A stretch of 64,000 nucleotides of DNA from Martinezella calliandrae (GTDB lineage Bacteria > Pseudomonadota > Alphaproteobacteria > Rhizobiales > Rhizobiaceae). Positions within the stretch are counted from its first letter, which is position 1, and the number at the start of each line of letters is the position of its first letter. The notes beneath the pieces were generated by a model. The model had not been told where the DNA came from. It saw nothing but the letters and a program-made list of their open reading frames with translations, and made no database searches. The position numbers and the translations under genes were made by a program. The DNA lies in assembly GCF_030272695.1 (NCBI RefSeq), contig NZ_JARFYN010000023.1, positions 1-64,000 on the forward strand, given 5' to 3'. Positions 1 through 8,975 of the stretch are shown here, piece after piece.

Positions 1-2877
1 GCCGGCCCCGCCGATATAAAGCTCGCCGACCGCCCCGAACGGCACGGGCTGACCATGACCGTCGAGAAGATAGAGCCGCGTGTTGGCAATCGGACGGCCA
101 ATGGGAATTGAGCGTAGTCCACCGACCTCAGTAACTATCTCGAACGTGCTACATCCAACTGTGGCTTCGGTGGGACCAAAATGATTGATCAGACGTATAT
201 TGGGAAAGCGTTGTTGCCAAAAGTGTATATCTGCAGGAACCAAGGCTTCGCCGCCGACCATCAGTGCCTTTGTCGGTGCGGGTCCGTCGTAATCTTCAAG
301 AAGCTTGTTCAACACACTCAAGTGCGTCGGTGTTAGCTTGATCAAATCATAGGTCTTAGCTTCCCTTAAGCGAGTAACGGAATCTAGCTGACCAGAAGGT
401 TTGAACAAATGTAATCGGGCACCTGCCAAAAGAGGTCCGAACAAAGTGGTAATAATTCCGTCAAAGCTCAGCGAATGTAGTAAAGGTGAGCCATTCGAAT
501 CTTGCTTATAATATGTAAGAAGTGACCATAGCAGATAATTCACCACGCTCGCATGCTCGACCATGACGCCCTTTGGTGTCCCGGTGGAACCGGAGGTATA
601 GATCACATAGGCGAGATGGCTGGCGGTGAGGCCGAGGGCATGCGGCTCGGGGTTTGTGGCCGGCAGCTCGGCCCAGGCCGGCGCGTCGTCCTGCAGGTCG
701 ACCAGCGCCAGATCGGCGATTGCCTCGGGGCCGAGGGCTTGGCGGCCGGCTGCGTCGCAAAGCATAAGCCGTGGTGCGGCATCGTCGAGCACCTGGATCA
801 GCCGGGCGCTCGGATAGGCCGGGTCGAGCGGCAGATAGGCGCCGCCGGCCTTGAGGATCGCCAGGAGCCCGACCACCATGGCCGGGCTGCGCTGAAGGCA
901 GATCGCCACCGGCTGGTCCGGCCTGACCCCAAGGGCGATCAGATGATGGGCCAGGCGGTTGGCCCGGGCGTTGAGTTCGCCATAGCTCAGCTCTTCGTCT
1001 TCATGGACGAGGGCGATGGCATCGGGGGCGCGGCGCACCTGCTGCTCGAACAGTTCGTGGATGCATAGATCGGCCGGGTAAGGCGCCTGCGTCCGGTTCA
1101 GATCCTCCAGCAGGTAGGTCCGCTCGTCGGGCGGCAGGATGTCGATGCGGCCGACCGGCTGGGCCGCGTCGGCCAGCGCTGCATGCAGCAAATTTTCGAG
1201 GTGCTGCGTAATGCGCTCCACTTGCGCGCGATCTAAGTAAGTCGCATCAAAGTGCCATCGAAAGCTTCCGTCCGTCGAGCAAACAACCATTGTAAGAGCA
1301 TTGCCGGCCAAGATGGTCTCGGCGTGCAAATCACGGGCGCCGGCGCTATTATTTGTGATTACCGTGATACCAATCGACCACGGTTGGGATGATTGAAGTC
1401 TTTCCGTACTCCGTAACTTGGGGTCGCGCCAGATAAGGTCTCGCACAAAGCTGCCGTTCTCCTTCAACTGAAGGCATTCGCCAACAACGGCGTTGCGCAC
1501 TTCTTCGAAATTGCAGCTAAGGTCAATGGACACTTCCATTGGGACGACGGAGGCGACAAGCGCCTCTTCTGCAATCAACGCTGCCCGCGAGGCATTCGAG
1601 GTTGTAGCCCATCCTAGTTGGAGTTGTGATTCGCCTATGACTCGGGCAAGATAGATCAGCCAGGCGCTGATTAGGTATTCTGTGCGATGAGTCGGCGACA
1701 ACTCGGTCAAGGCGCTTGGAACACGTGCTCTACTCGAGTGCCAATTAGACGGAGCTGCAGATGGCGAAGAAGTGGGAAATGGAAGCTGTAACAACTTAAA
1801 TCGTTGTAGCCGTTGTCGCCAGAATTCCTCTTGTGGTGCTAGCGTTTCAAATGTTCTAGTTATGCTCTTTGACTGATCGTCGCCGATAATTGGGAGGCGA
1901 GCGCCCATATCCAGATTTGACTGCCTGGCGAGGGCTACTGTATCGATGAGCTGATCATCAGAGTTGCCAAACCAAATATCAACGTTGTCGGTTGCTGTCG
2001 CCACACGCCAGTGGTCGTGATGGATCTCAAGCAAGGAACCCGATGGAAGTCCAGAGCGCGGTGTCGACACCTCCAGCCGCCGAACTTTGACAGCGTCGTT
2101 AGCTAAAAGCACCTTCGGCGAGCACAACGGGTTGAAATAATACGGCCCAAAGTCTAAGCCACGCACCAAAGCTGCCAAAGCTTGTGCGGATTGGTCCCAT
2201 CTTATGCACCCCGCAGCTTCGGGGCGTCGGCACTTTGGAAAATAACTTCTATTTTGAAGTTTTTGTGGCTCGGCTTTGAGCCCTCCATTGATCAAGCCCT
2301 CAAGGAGTTCGGAAAACCCTGCTATAGCGGCTTCATAACACTTAAGATTCAGCGTTAATGCTGTGTCGGTTGATGCAATGAACACCGGCCGCTGAATAAG
2401 AACCTCACCCGTATCAATTCCATTATCAATGCGATGCCAAACAATGGCGTGTTCAGACTCTTGGGCAAGAAGGGCCCACGATGTCGCGTTAGCTCCCGCA
2501 TATTTTGGCAGGGGGCCGTCATGATAATTGAAAGCGCCCTGTCGGACTTGAGCAAACACTTTTTTTGGCAAAATGAATGGGTTGGCAACGGAAAATATTG
2601 AATCTACACGTTCTGCCTCTACAAGTGCCGATAACTCCTCCATACTTTCCAAGCATGGTATATTGCTACCGGCAGCACAATTGCGAAATATCCTGTCAGC
2701 ACACAGCGTTGCGCGGATTGCATAACCCATTTCGATTGCGATCTGGACACATCGAATCGCCAGTGTACCACTGCCGATGAAGATGCATGAGCGTTCCGAA
2801 GGCACTCCAGAAAGTTGCGCATGGAAAGAGTCTAGACTGCGATCGTGGATGCTGTCCTGAAGAAACCGATTGGCCAT
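1..2877 (-). CDS. Nonribosomal peptide synthetase with N-terminal formyltransferase domain (3' part beyond window)
   Basis: The open frame has 959 codons without a stop and runs off the left edge. Residues about 30-170 form a formyltransferase fold with the catalytic triad visible as N117, H119 (in FNYHDGPLPKY) and D155 (in IDTGEVL), as in methionyl-tRNA formyltransferase and the initiation module of linear gramicidin synthetase LgrA. Residues about 340-640 resemble only the C-terminal lobe of a condensation domain (EEFWRQRL); no HHxxxDG motif is seen. Residues about 640-959 are an adenylation domain with YTSGSTGTPKG near 760 and NHFGPTEAT near 903. The likely role is to activate and N-formylate the first residue of a cytoplasmically made peptide. 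The ATG at 2877 follows a TGAGGA ribosome site. Base composition is mosaic: about 1215-2877 and 120-545 are AT-richer than 545-1210. The carrier and later modules are not visible. Confidence 0.9.
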   Translation of the reverse strand, partial: MANRFLQDSIHDRSLDSFHAQLSGVPSERSCIFIGSGTLAIRCVQIAIEMGYAIRATLCADRIFRNCAAGSNIPCLESMEELSALVEAERVDSIFSVANPFILPKKVFAQVRQGAFNYHDGPLPKYAGANATSWALLAQESEHAIVWHRIDNGIDTGEVLIQRPVFIASTDTALTLNLKCYEAAIAGFSELLEGLINGGLKAEPQKLQNRSYFPKCRRPEAAGCIRWDQSAQALAALVRGLDFGPYYFNPLCSPKVLLANDAVKVRRLEVSTPRSGLPSGSLLEIHHDHWRVATATDNVDIWFGNSDDQLIDTVALARQSNLDMGARLPIIGDDQSKSITRTFETLAPQEEFWRQRLQRFKLLQLPFPTSSPSAAPSNWHSSRARVPSALTELSPTHRTEYLISAWLIYLARVIGESQLQLGWATTSNASRAALIAEEALVASVVPMEVSIDLSCNFEEVRNAVVGECLQLKENGSFVRDLIWRDPKLRSTERLQSSQPWSIGITVITNNSAGARDLHAETILAGNALTMVVCSTDGSFRWHFDATYLDRAQVERITQHLENLLHAALADAAQPVGRIDILPPDERTYLLEDLNRTQAPYPADLCIHELFEQQVRRAPDAIALVHEDEELSYGELNARANRLAHHLIALGVRPDQPVAICLQRSPAMVVGLLAILKAGGAYLPLDPAYPSARLIQVLDDAAPRLMLCDAAGRQALGPEAIADLALVDLQDDAPAWAELPATNPEPHALGLTASHLAYVIYTSGSTGTPKGVMVEHASVVNYLLWSLLTYYKQDSNGSPLLHSLSFDGIITTLFGPLLAGARLHLFKPSGQLDSVTRLREAKTYDLIKLTPTHLSVLNKLLEDYDGPAPTKALMVGGEALVPADIHFWQQRFPNIRLINHFGPTEATVGCSTFEIVTEVGGLRSIPIGRPIANTRLYLLDGHGQPVPFGAVGELYIGGAG

Positions 2878-2885
2878 TATGATTC

Positions 2886-3079
2886 CTCATTTTAACCATC
2901 TGATAGTTTCTTGGCGTGTTAAGCCGTCGAGGGCGATAGCGTATTCGAGGTATGTAAGCCGATAAGATCTGCCGGTGTCGGGGCGGATTCCCCTCATGTC
3001 GACAAAGTGGCCGACGCAATTTTCTGCGCGTGCCGAGGCCCGCGTGACCTTGCGGTCGAGCCACGGAAAGAAGTTATCC
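2886..3079 (-). pseudogene. Short open frame ending just before the NRPS start, unidentified
   Basis: On the minus strand an uninterrupted frame begins after a TAG near 3085 and ends in TGA 8 bases before the NRPS ATG. It has a protein-like composition (FFPWLDRKVTRASAR early, YRLTYLEYAIALDG late) but no start codon in a sensible place. It looks like the tail of a gene that once lay upstream of the NRPS and whose front was lost. I do not recognise the family. Confidence 0.25.
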
Positions 3080-3599
3080 TAACTCTTCAAATTAGCCGTA
3101 CAGTTGAGTCATAATTTCAGACTAACCACGACTTCCACTCTGGGTGCGCCTGCGAGTTAACAGCTCGCCGGGATCCACGTTTCCGGCAGCTTTGTAGGCT
3201 GCCGGGTTGCTGGCTGAACGCCTGTAAGTAGAGCCCAGTGCCTCAAGACCGTACACTTCGCCAGACCGATGAACCAATTTATTGTTTAAATCTGGTGGAT
3301 CTGTCCCTTGAATGCATTTCGCGCGCTTTGCCTCAGTATCTACGCAGAAGGCCGCGGAATTTGATCGCACTCAGGCGGATTGGCAGATATATAGTGAGGC
3401 TGTCGCTCAGGCGACGTGGTGATTCGGGGTCTTTTCGGCCTTACCCGCCGTCCGAACCTGTGGCTGCAGTTTGTACAGGGGGAACTGGAAGGTCGGCAAC
3501 GCGGGCAAGGACGCCGGCGACCTAAGCTTTCGGGTCGATTTTGTCGAGGCGACAGGTCACGATGAAGGTGAGCATTACTCGCACGGTCAGCCGCGGCGA
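3080..3599. other. No supportable gene; rearranged spacer
   Basis: This stretch between the NRPS upstream region and the recombinase remnant contains only short overlapping frames on both strands, none with a convincing start, ribosome site or family motif. It is probably rearrangement debris. The divergent NRPS promoter should lie nearer 2890-3100, but no clear -35/-10 pair could be picked out. Confidence 0.4.
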
Positions 3600-4071
3600 G
3601 CTCTCTCATAGCGGGCGGCAAGGGAGCGTTGCCGCAAGAGATCGCGCCCATACTCGTTGAGGCTGCCCTTCAGCCCCAAAAGCAGCCGATCATTGCCCAG
3701 GTGCGGCGCATAGACCGCGCCCTGCTCGATCAGAACGGTATCGACGACGCGGCACATCGCAATTAGTTGCTGCCAATCTTGGCTGTTCCGGGCAAAACGC
3801 AACACCTCACGCGCGGCCACGGCGTCAATCTGCCAAGGCGGACTTCAGCCACCACCCGCTCAAATCCAGCCCGGATCGCACCACCGGCGGCTGAGCGACC
3901 AAGATTGTCATCCACTGTCTCAATGTGTGACCATCCAAGCGCAGCCAACCGATCGCGTATGGCGTATTGAAGGGCGCTGCTTTCGCGATTATGCAGGACC
4001 AGGTGAGCTGAAGACTGGCGAACATAGAGAATCGCCTTCCGCGCCAGATGGTGCGTTCCAATCTTGCTCAT
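3600..4071 (-). pseudogene. Serine recombinase (resolvase/invertase) N-terminal remnant, frameshifted
   Basis: Two minus-strand frames join into one serine-recombinase catalytic domain. The first, from 4071, reads AILYVRQSSAHLVLHNRES and ...DDNLGRSAAGGAIRAGFERVVAEVRLG; the second reads AAREVLRFARNSQDWQQLI and GNDRLLLGLKGSLNEYGRDLL. The Ser of YVRQSS is the expected nucleophile position. The frames switch at about 3810-3825, and the reading stops after ARYERARRG near 3600, where full-length homologues continue into a recombinase zinc-ribbon region. The gene is therefore both frameshifted and truncated, a relic of a mobile element between the NRPS and its divergent exporter. Confidence 0.75.
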
Positions 4072-5041
4072 GCATCATGACCGGCCTCCCTCAACACCGT
4101 TTGCGTGGTCGACGAATAGCCGCATGATGAGCGCCATCAGTCAGCCCCTGACGTGTCTGTTCCGGCAGCTCCTGCCATTGCGGCGCCGCCGCTATCTTCC
4201 CCCTGTGTAGGCCCGAGAATAGATCGAACTGGTTTGGACTGACATGGCCTGGACATCTCTCCGACTCATTTCGGAGAGATCAAATGCAGCGCCCATTGCC
4301 GCAGGTTCGGATCTCAGCGATGGTACGTTCACCGGTTTCTGACTATAGATAATTTTCCAGCGACTTCAGCCTGACTCCGGGGATTCTTCAAGCAGCATTC
4401 CCTTATGTCACTTCTCAGAATTGTGAGAGCATGTCCAAAAAAAATCTAACTCAGGTTTTAGGAAATGTGCCAAGCGGTGATTGTGAGGCGGGTTCCATTG
4501 GCCGCGGCTAATCGAAATCCACCGGCCAACCTACCGGTTGCGGACTGACGTTTTCCGGCATCATTGAGATACCAGATAAGACCTATCGTGAGGTTCCGAT
4601 GTTCGAAAGTGAAGGGACGAGAGTACCAGTGGCGATTGCGTTAGCGTCGTTATTCTCATTCGACCCAATGCAGAACTAGGGAAGACGACCATCACGGGGA
4701 TGCAAGAGCGAAAAACAAGGCCAAAGCGACACGCTATTTAGGAAGTTACAATGAGCGACCGGCCTGACCGAAACTATGCGCCGCCGCTTCATTTCCGCAA
4801 GAAGGTCTCCGCGGGAATTTTTGTCAGTCCGGTCAATGAATTCAGTTTTGCTCGACTATTCTCAGCCGACGGTGTCCAAGCTTCGGTCATCAGGTGCGCC
4901 TCCTAATTCAATTTGCGCGGCCGATCACGGTGGTCTCGCTTCTATTATGCAACGCGGCTGCGCAGTACCTATCGGCTGAAACGTTGACTATAGCTCGAGT
5001 GTCGCAACGAACGATCCATTCTCAGCCAAGCGGAGGGGTCT
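4072..5041. other. Long intergenic region with mobile-element debris
   Basis: Nearly 1 kb without a convincing gene. Base composition is relatively AT-rich and only short frames exist on either strand. The last part before 5042 should hold the promoter of the ABC exporter; its ribosome site (GGAGGGG) is at about 5031-5038. I could not assign the rest to a recognised IS family. Confidence 0.4.
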
Positions 5042-6703
5042 ATGAAAGAGGTCCGGCCACCGATCATACCTATCGTGCGTTCGCTTCTGATCGACTATTG
5101 GCGAGATGCTCGCGGAACCACGATAATTGTGATCCTCGTAACTTTGATCGGTGCCAGTGCTTCGATCGCTACGCCATATCTCTTTTCATATGCGGTGGAC
5201 GAACTCTCAAGGGCAACGGACGCAGGTGTCGCTCTGGAAACCCTTCTGCTTTATGCTGTCGTCTTCGGTGTGGCGGCTGCGTTCAGCCAAGCTTCTCGCT
5301 TTCTTATATTTATGTGCGCTGAGCGGTTGTGCTTCGTTGCCAACTTAGCGTTCTTCGTCCGCCTACTTCGCAAGACCCACACATTCTTTCTAAATCACAG
5401 TGCCACCGAGATCGGCGCGGCTCGGCAACAGGGCGAGCAGACACTCAACATTATAACGGAGCTCATTGTCGGCGGTCTTCTGCCTGGGTTCGTGCAGATC
5501 ACCTTGAGTGCCGCGCTTCTCGCCCATTTGGTAAGCTGGGAGATCGCCCTTATCGTCCTCGCCTACGGTGTCATCGTGATCGTCTTAGACTATGTGAGGG
5601 TAGGACGCGTAAATCTCTTTCTAGATGCGGCGACAGAGCGTAGCCAAGAGAACGCAAGTCTCGTCGGCAATGCTGTCACCATTATCGACACCCTGCGCCA
5701 GACGCGGGGGGAATCGTGGATGACGGCGAGATTCGCGAAGGGTGCCGCGGACGCCTACATCAACTGGCGACGATACGCATTGGTTAGTAGCGGCTTTTCT
5801 ATAATCCTCGGGATGGTCGCATCGCTTCAGCTTGCGGTGACTTTCCTAATCCTCGTGCCACGTTATCAAGCAAAATTCCTCTCTATTGGCGATATCGTGC
5901 TGTTCAATACGCTTCTGATCCAGCTCAACGAACCATTTCACCTCGTAGGAATGGCGATTAAGGAGACGGTTGAGGCCGCGGCACGGTTTCGCCCGCTGGC
6001 GAAGATGTGGATCGCTTCGGAAGCCGCAGAGCCCGCCAATGCTGTTTCTTACCATCCTTCGCAAGGCTCGCTCGCTTTCGAGAACGTTAGTTTCCGGTAC
6101 CCGAACGGACGTGGCATATCCAACCTCTCCTTCACCGTTCGGCGGGGAACGCCAACCTTTCTCGTAGGCGAAACCGGCTCGGGCAAGTCTACCGTTCTCC
6201 GATTGCTGTTAAAGGGACTTGAACCAACGGAGGGCAGAATTTTGGCAGATGAAGCCGACATCGCGCGCATTACAAGCGATGACTGGTTCGCCCATATCGG
6301 TGTCGTGCCGCAGGATGTGACGCTCTTAAACGATACATTATTGGTCAATATTGTGCTGGGGCGTCCGTTTGATCCTGATCGGTTGCGCAAGGTGGCGAAA
6401 GAGGCATCAATCCTGTCCCGTATTGATGCTATGCCACAGGGATTCGAGACCATTGTGGGTGAGCGCGGAATGAAATTATCCGGCGGAGAGCGCCAGCGCA
6501 TCGCTATCGCGAGAGCCCTCTATGGTGAGCCCGCCATCCTCGTTTTTGACGAAGCTGGGTCGGCGCTCGACGACGACACCGAGCAGCAGATAATGGACGG
6601 GCTTCGAGATCTGGCGGGCGAACTCACCATCGTCGCTGTGACACATCGAATGTCTTCGATTCGTCCCGGCGATCAGATCGTTCGCTTATCTCGCCACTTT
6701 TGA
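5042..6703 (+). CDS. ABC transporter, fused permease-ATPase (exporter type)
   Basis: The 553-residue protein has the half-transporter layout of exporters: six hydrophobic helices in residues about 25-310, then a nucleotide-binding domain. Walker A GETGSGKST is at about 376, the signature LSGGERQR at about 479, Walker B ILVFDEAGSALDD at about 499, and the H-loop is VAVTHRMSS. It would act as a dimer in the inner membrane, using ATP to push a substrate out. The ATG at 5042 has a GGAGGGG ribosome site. It is divergent from the NRPS, and exporters beside NRPS genes usually secrete the peptide product; that link is inference. The protein is somewhat shorter at its N-terminus than many family members. 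Confidence 0.88.
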   Translation: MKEVRPPIIPIVRSLLIDYWRDARGTTIIVILVTLIGASASIATPYLFSYAVDELSRATDAGVALETLLLYAVVFGVAAAFSQASRFLIFMCAERLCFVANLAFFVRLLRKTHTFFLNHSATEIGAARQQGEQTLNIITELIVGGLLPGFVQITLSAALLAHLVSWEIALIVLAYGVIVIVLDYVRVGRVNLFLDAATERSQENASLVGNAVTIIDTLRQTRGESWMTARFAKGAADAYINWRRYALVSSGFSIILGMVASLQLAVTFLILVPRYQAKFLSIGDIVLFNTLLIQLNEPFHLVGMAIKETVEAAARFRPLAKMWIASEAAEPANAVSYHPSQGSLAFENVSFRYPNGRGISNLSFTVRRGTPTFLVGETGSGKSTVLRLLLKGLEPTEGRILADEADIARITSDDWFAHIGVVPQDVTLLNDTLLVNIVLGRPFDPDRLRKVAKEASILSRIDAMPQGFETIVGERGMKLSGGERQRIAIARALYGEPAILVFDEAGSALDDDTEQQIMDGLRDLAGELTIVAVTHRMSSIRPGDQIVRLSRHF

Positions 6704-6795
6704 GGAAGTTGATCGAATGAAGGAGTTTCGTGCCAACCCTCCAGATTCCCAAAAGCTAACGAATCTGAATCGATGGCGCAAACGGGAGGTTTGCG

Positions 6796-6905
6796 ATGGG
6801 TTCGGCGATTTCGTTGCGGCAGGACTTTGATGGAGACGGGCTGCGTCTTCTGGCAGGGGGTAAAGGATGTCAGCCAAGCCCGTCGGCTTCTTGCACTTGT
6901 TTATG
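6796..6905 (+). pseudogene. IS630-family transposase N-terminal fragment
   Basis: MGSAISLRQDFDGDGLRLLA in one frame continues as VKDVSQARRLLALV in the next, which together match the start of IS630-type transposases (MGSAxS...LRxLA...ARRLLALA). Only about 35 residues remain and a frameshift lies inside them. The DDE catalytic domain is absent, so this is a dead fragment. Confidence 0.6.
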
Positions 6906-7074
6906 CGCCGCCGGTATGTCGGCTCCCGCGCGAGCGGTCCCTGTCCACGTCAAGCCCGCACAGCGTGAACTTCTCTGGCAAGGAAGCAGCGGCTGCGGAC
7001 CGTGGACGTCGCCGGCCGATGCCGTGCGCTTTCTCCTGATGCGACGCGTGTCGAGACACCCATTCCGGGAGAGG

Positions 7075-7086
7075 GGCTCTGTTGCA
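7075..7086. repeat. IS6-type terminal repeat remnant
   Basis: The string GGCTCTGTTGCA is the conserved core of the terminal inverted repeats of IS6-family elements. No matching second end or transposase is next to it, so it would be a solo end left by deletion. It is short enough to be coincidence. Confidence 0.3.
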
Positions 7087-7179
7087 CATATTCCGCTTGG
7101 TCGCGTGAAGGTGTCTTCAACCGTGATCTAATTCATGCGGTTGTCCGGGTCTGCTGATAGAGCTCCCCCAACGACCTCG

Positions 7180-7355
7180 CTGTGATTTGACAAACTAGCT
7201 CCGGCGAAGTGCCGTTGTCCGACAAGACCACCCCAAACTGGCTCGGCTTCTATACAGAGAGTTTCATCTTCGTCGCCTGCGCCTATTTCGCAATCAGCTA
7301 CGGCGCCTCGCGATATAGCCTCTGGCTCGAACGGCGGCTGCAAGCCAAAGGATAG
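7180..7355 (+). pseudogene. Amino-acid ABC transporter permease, C-terminal fragment
   Basis: The frame ending in TAG at 7353-7355 reads TTPNWLGFYTESFIFVACAYF and then SYGASRYSLWLERRL, which is the usual C-terminal end of polar-amino-acid (His/Glu/Gln/opine) ABC permeases: last membrane helix and the S.YS..LERRL tail. The rest of the gene is missing upstream, where transposon remnants lie. It abuts a degraded ABC ATPase but the two need not have shared an operon. Confidence 0.6.
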
Positions 7356-7436
7356 AGCATGATGCCGTTGAGGATCAGGAAAAGAATCCGGGCCGTGCCT
7401 TGTCCGATGGCTTCTTCTGCGACTGAGCGGATATCC

Positions 7437-7715
7437 GCATCAGATCTCGGGCGCCAGCGCCAGCTCGTCGCGATCCCGGCGCGCGTATCGCTGCTGGACG
7501 AGCCGACCTCGGCGCTCGACATCTCGGTATAGACGGGAATTTTCAATCTGCTCAACGATCCGAAAAACACGACGGGCACGACGCTCGTCCCTGTCACCCA
7601 TGATCCGGGCGTCGTCGCGCATATGTGCGATCGCGCAATTCTCGTGACCGACGGCAAAGTCGCCCATGAACTCGATCGCATAGCACTAGCAAATGGCATT
7701 CCCGCAAAGCTCTGA
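7437..7715 (+). pseudogene. Peptide/nickel-type ABC ATPase, degraded fragment
   Basis: The plus strand keeps the second half of an ABC ATPase: GRQRQLVAIPARV (decayed signature region), LLDEPTSALDISV (Walker B and D-loop), an in-frame TAG, then NLLNDPKNTTGTTLVPVTHDPGVVAHMCDRAILV with the H-loop histidine and a short C-terminal tail ending in TGA at 7713. Walker A is absent. The pattern is that of dipeptide/oligopeptide importer ATPases. The stop codon and missing front make it non-functional. Confidence 0.65.
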
Positions 7716-7884
7716 TCGACGTTACCGTCGGCAGCGACCACGATGAAGTGACGAGTGGACGAGCGCCCGCAATCGCGCACGATGGACGAGATGCATCGCT
7801 GAAATGTCCAAATGAGGATTCATCGGCGAGATGGAAGCATCCGAGGCGGCTGTTTTAGGGAAACCGACAAAATTAGAAAATTTT

Positions 7885-7920
7885 GTCTATGGATTTTATA
7901 GATTATTCTATTCCATAGAC
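7885..7920 (+). promoter_or_regulatory. Long AT-rich palindrome upstream of the sulfonate/alkylsulfate operon
   Basis: GTCTATGGA at 7885-7893 is the exact inverted complement of TCCATAGAC at 7912-7920, and the 18-base AT-rich interior contains a further ATAG/CTAT pair. It lies about 100 bases before the first ATG of the operon, in the only AT-rich intergenic stretch here. This is the place and form expected of a dimeric regulator's operator overlapping a promoter. The regulator is unknown and no regulator gene is adjacent. Confidence 0.5.
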
Positions 7921-8020
7921 CTGTCGATTTTAGCGATGAGATTTCTCAACGTCCAGCGAGGACATCTCGTTGGGTGGACGTGACTTGCTGTCTTCTTCAA
8001 CGATCAACCCGGAGATTCCC

Positions 8021-8950
8021 ATGAGCAATCCAGTTCTCGTCAATCAGACCATTCCTGAATCCGATGTCGTGCCGCTAACCGGCCGTGTCGGAGCAAAAAT
8101 CAAAGGCGTTCGCCTTGGCGGCGACCTTTCCGACGCAACGGTCACAGCCATAAATCAGCTTCTCCTGAAACACAAGGTGATCTTCTTCCGCGATCAGGAG
8201 CATCTCGACGATTCAGAACAGGAATTGTTCGCACGTCGCCTGGGCGACCTGGTTCCGCATCCAACCCAGGGCCCGGCGGCAGGCACCGCGTCTATCCTCA
8301 ATCTCGATTCCAGCCGCGGCGGCGGCAGGGCGGACCAGTGGCATACCGATGTCACCTTCGTCGACGCCTATCCTAAATTCTCGGTCCTTCGCGGTGTCGT
8401 CATTCCAGCCGCTGGAGGCGATACGATCTGGTCCAACACCCATGCCGCGTACGAAAGCCTGCCCGCGCCACTGAAACTTCTGGCGGACAATCTATGGGCC
8501 ATTCACAGCAATGCCTATGATTACGCGGCCGTGCGCCCTCGCGCCACCGCAGAAGAGAGGAAGCATTTCGAGGAAGTTTTCACGTCGACGATCTACGAGA
8601 CCGAGCATCCCGTCGTGCGTGTCCATCCCGAAACCGGAGAGAGGTCGCTGCTGCTCGGCAATTTCGTCCAGCGTCTGGTCGGCTTGTCGAGGAGCGACTC
8701 CACAAAACTCTACGAAGTGTTCCAGTCCTATGTCACCGCCCCGGAAAATACCGTGCGCTGGCGCTGGAAGGCCGGTGACGTCGCGATCTGGGATAACCGT
8801 GCCACCCAGCATTACGCCGTCAACGACTACGGCGACCAGCACCGGGTCGTGCGCCGCGCCACCGTTGATGGCGACGTTCCCGTCAGTGTCGACGGCCGCC
8901 GCAGCATAACCCACGTCAAGGCCGCCAAGCCGAAGGCCAAGGCTGCGTGA
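8021..8950 (+). CDS. atsK: Fe(II)/2-oxoglutarate dioxygenase, AtsK/TauD family (alkylsulfatase or sulfonate dioxygenase)
   Basis: The 309-residue protein has the TauD/TfdA fold signature: the iron ligands H and D in QWHTDVTF, the distal histidine in TQHYAVNDYG, and the oxoglutarate-binding arginine in HRVVRR. The DNLWAIHSNAYDY and VHPETGERSLLLGNFVQR stretches resemble the alkylsulfatase AtsK more than taurine dioxygenase. Such enzymes oxidise an alkyl sulfate or sulfonate so that sulfate or sulfite is released when sulfur is scarce. The ATG at 8021, with GGAG upstream, is preferred over a TTG 51 bases earlier because the extra residues are not family-like. It is first in an operon with an ABC importer for the same kind of substrate. 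Confidence 0.85.
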   Translation: MSNPVLVNQTIPESDVVPLTGRVGAKIKGVRLGGDLSDATVTAINQLLLKHKVIFFRDQEHLDDSEQELFARRLGDLVPHPTQGPAAGTASILNLDSSRGGGRADQWHTDVTFVDAYPKFSVLRGVVIPAAGGDTIWSNTHAAYESLPAPLKLLADNLWAIHSNAYDYAAVRPRATAEERKHFEEVFTSTIYETEHPVVRVHPETGERSLLLGNFVQRLVGLSRSDSTKLYEVFQSYVTAPENTVRWRWKAGDVAIWDNRATQHYAVNDYGDQHRVVRRATVDGDVPVSVDGRRSITHVKAAKPKAKAA

Positions 8951-8975
8951 GCGCGACCGGACAGGGGGAAAGATC

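Noticed and set aside
553..1068. Plus-strand 171-residue open frame
   Set aside because: It is the antisense shadow of the GC-rich adenylation-domain region of the NRPS and has no family likeness or ribosome site.
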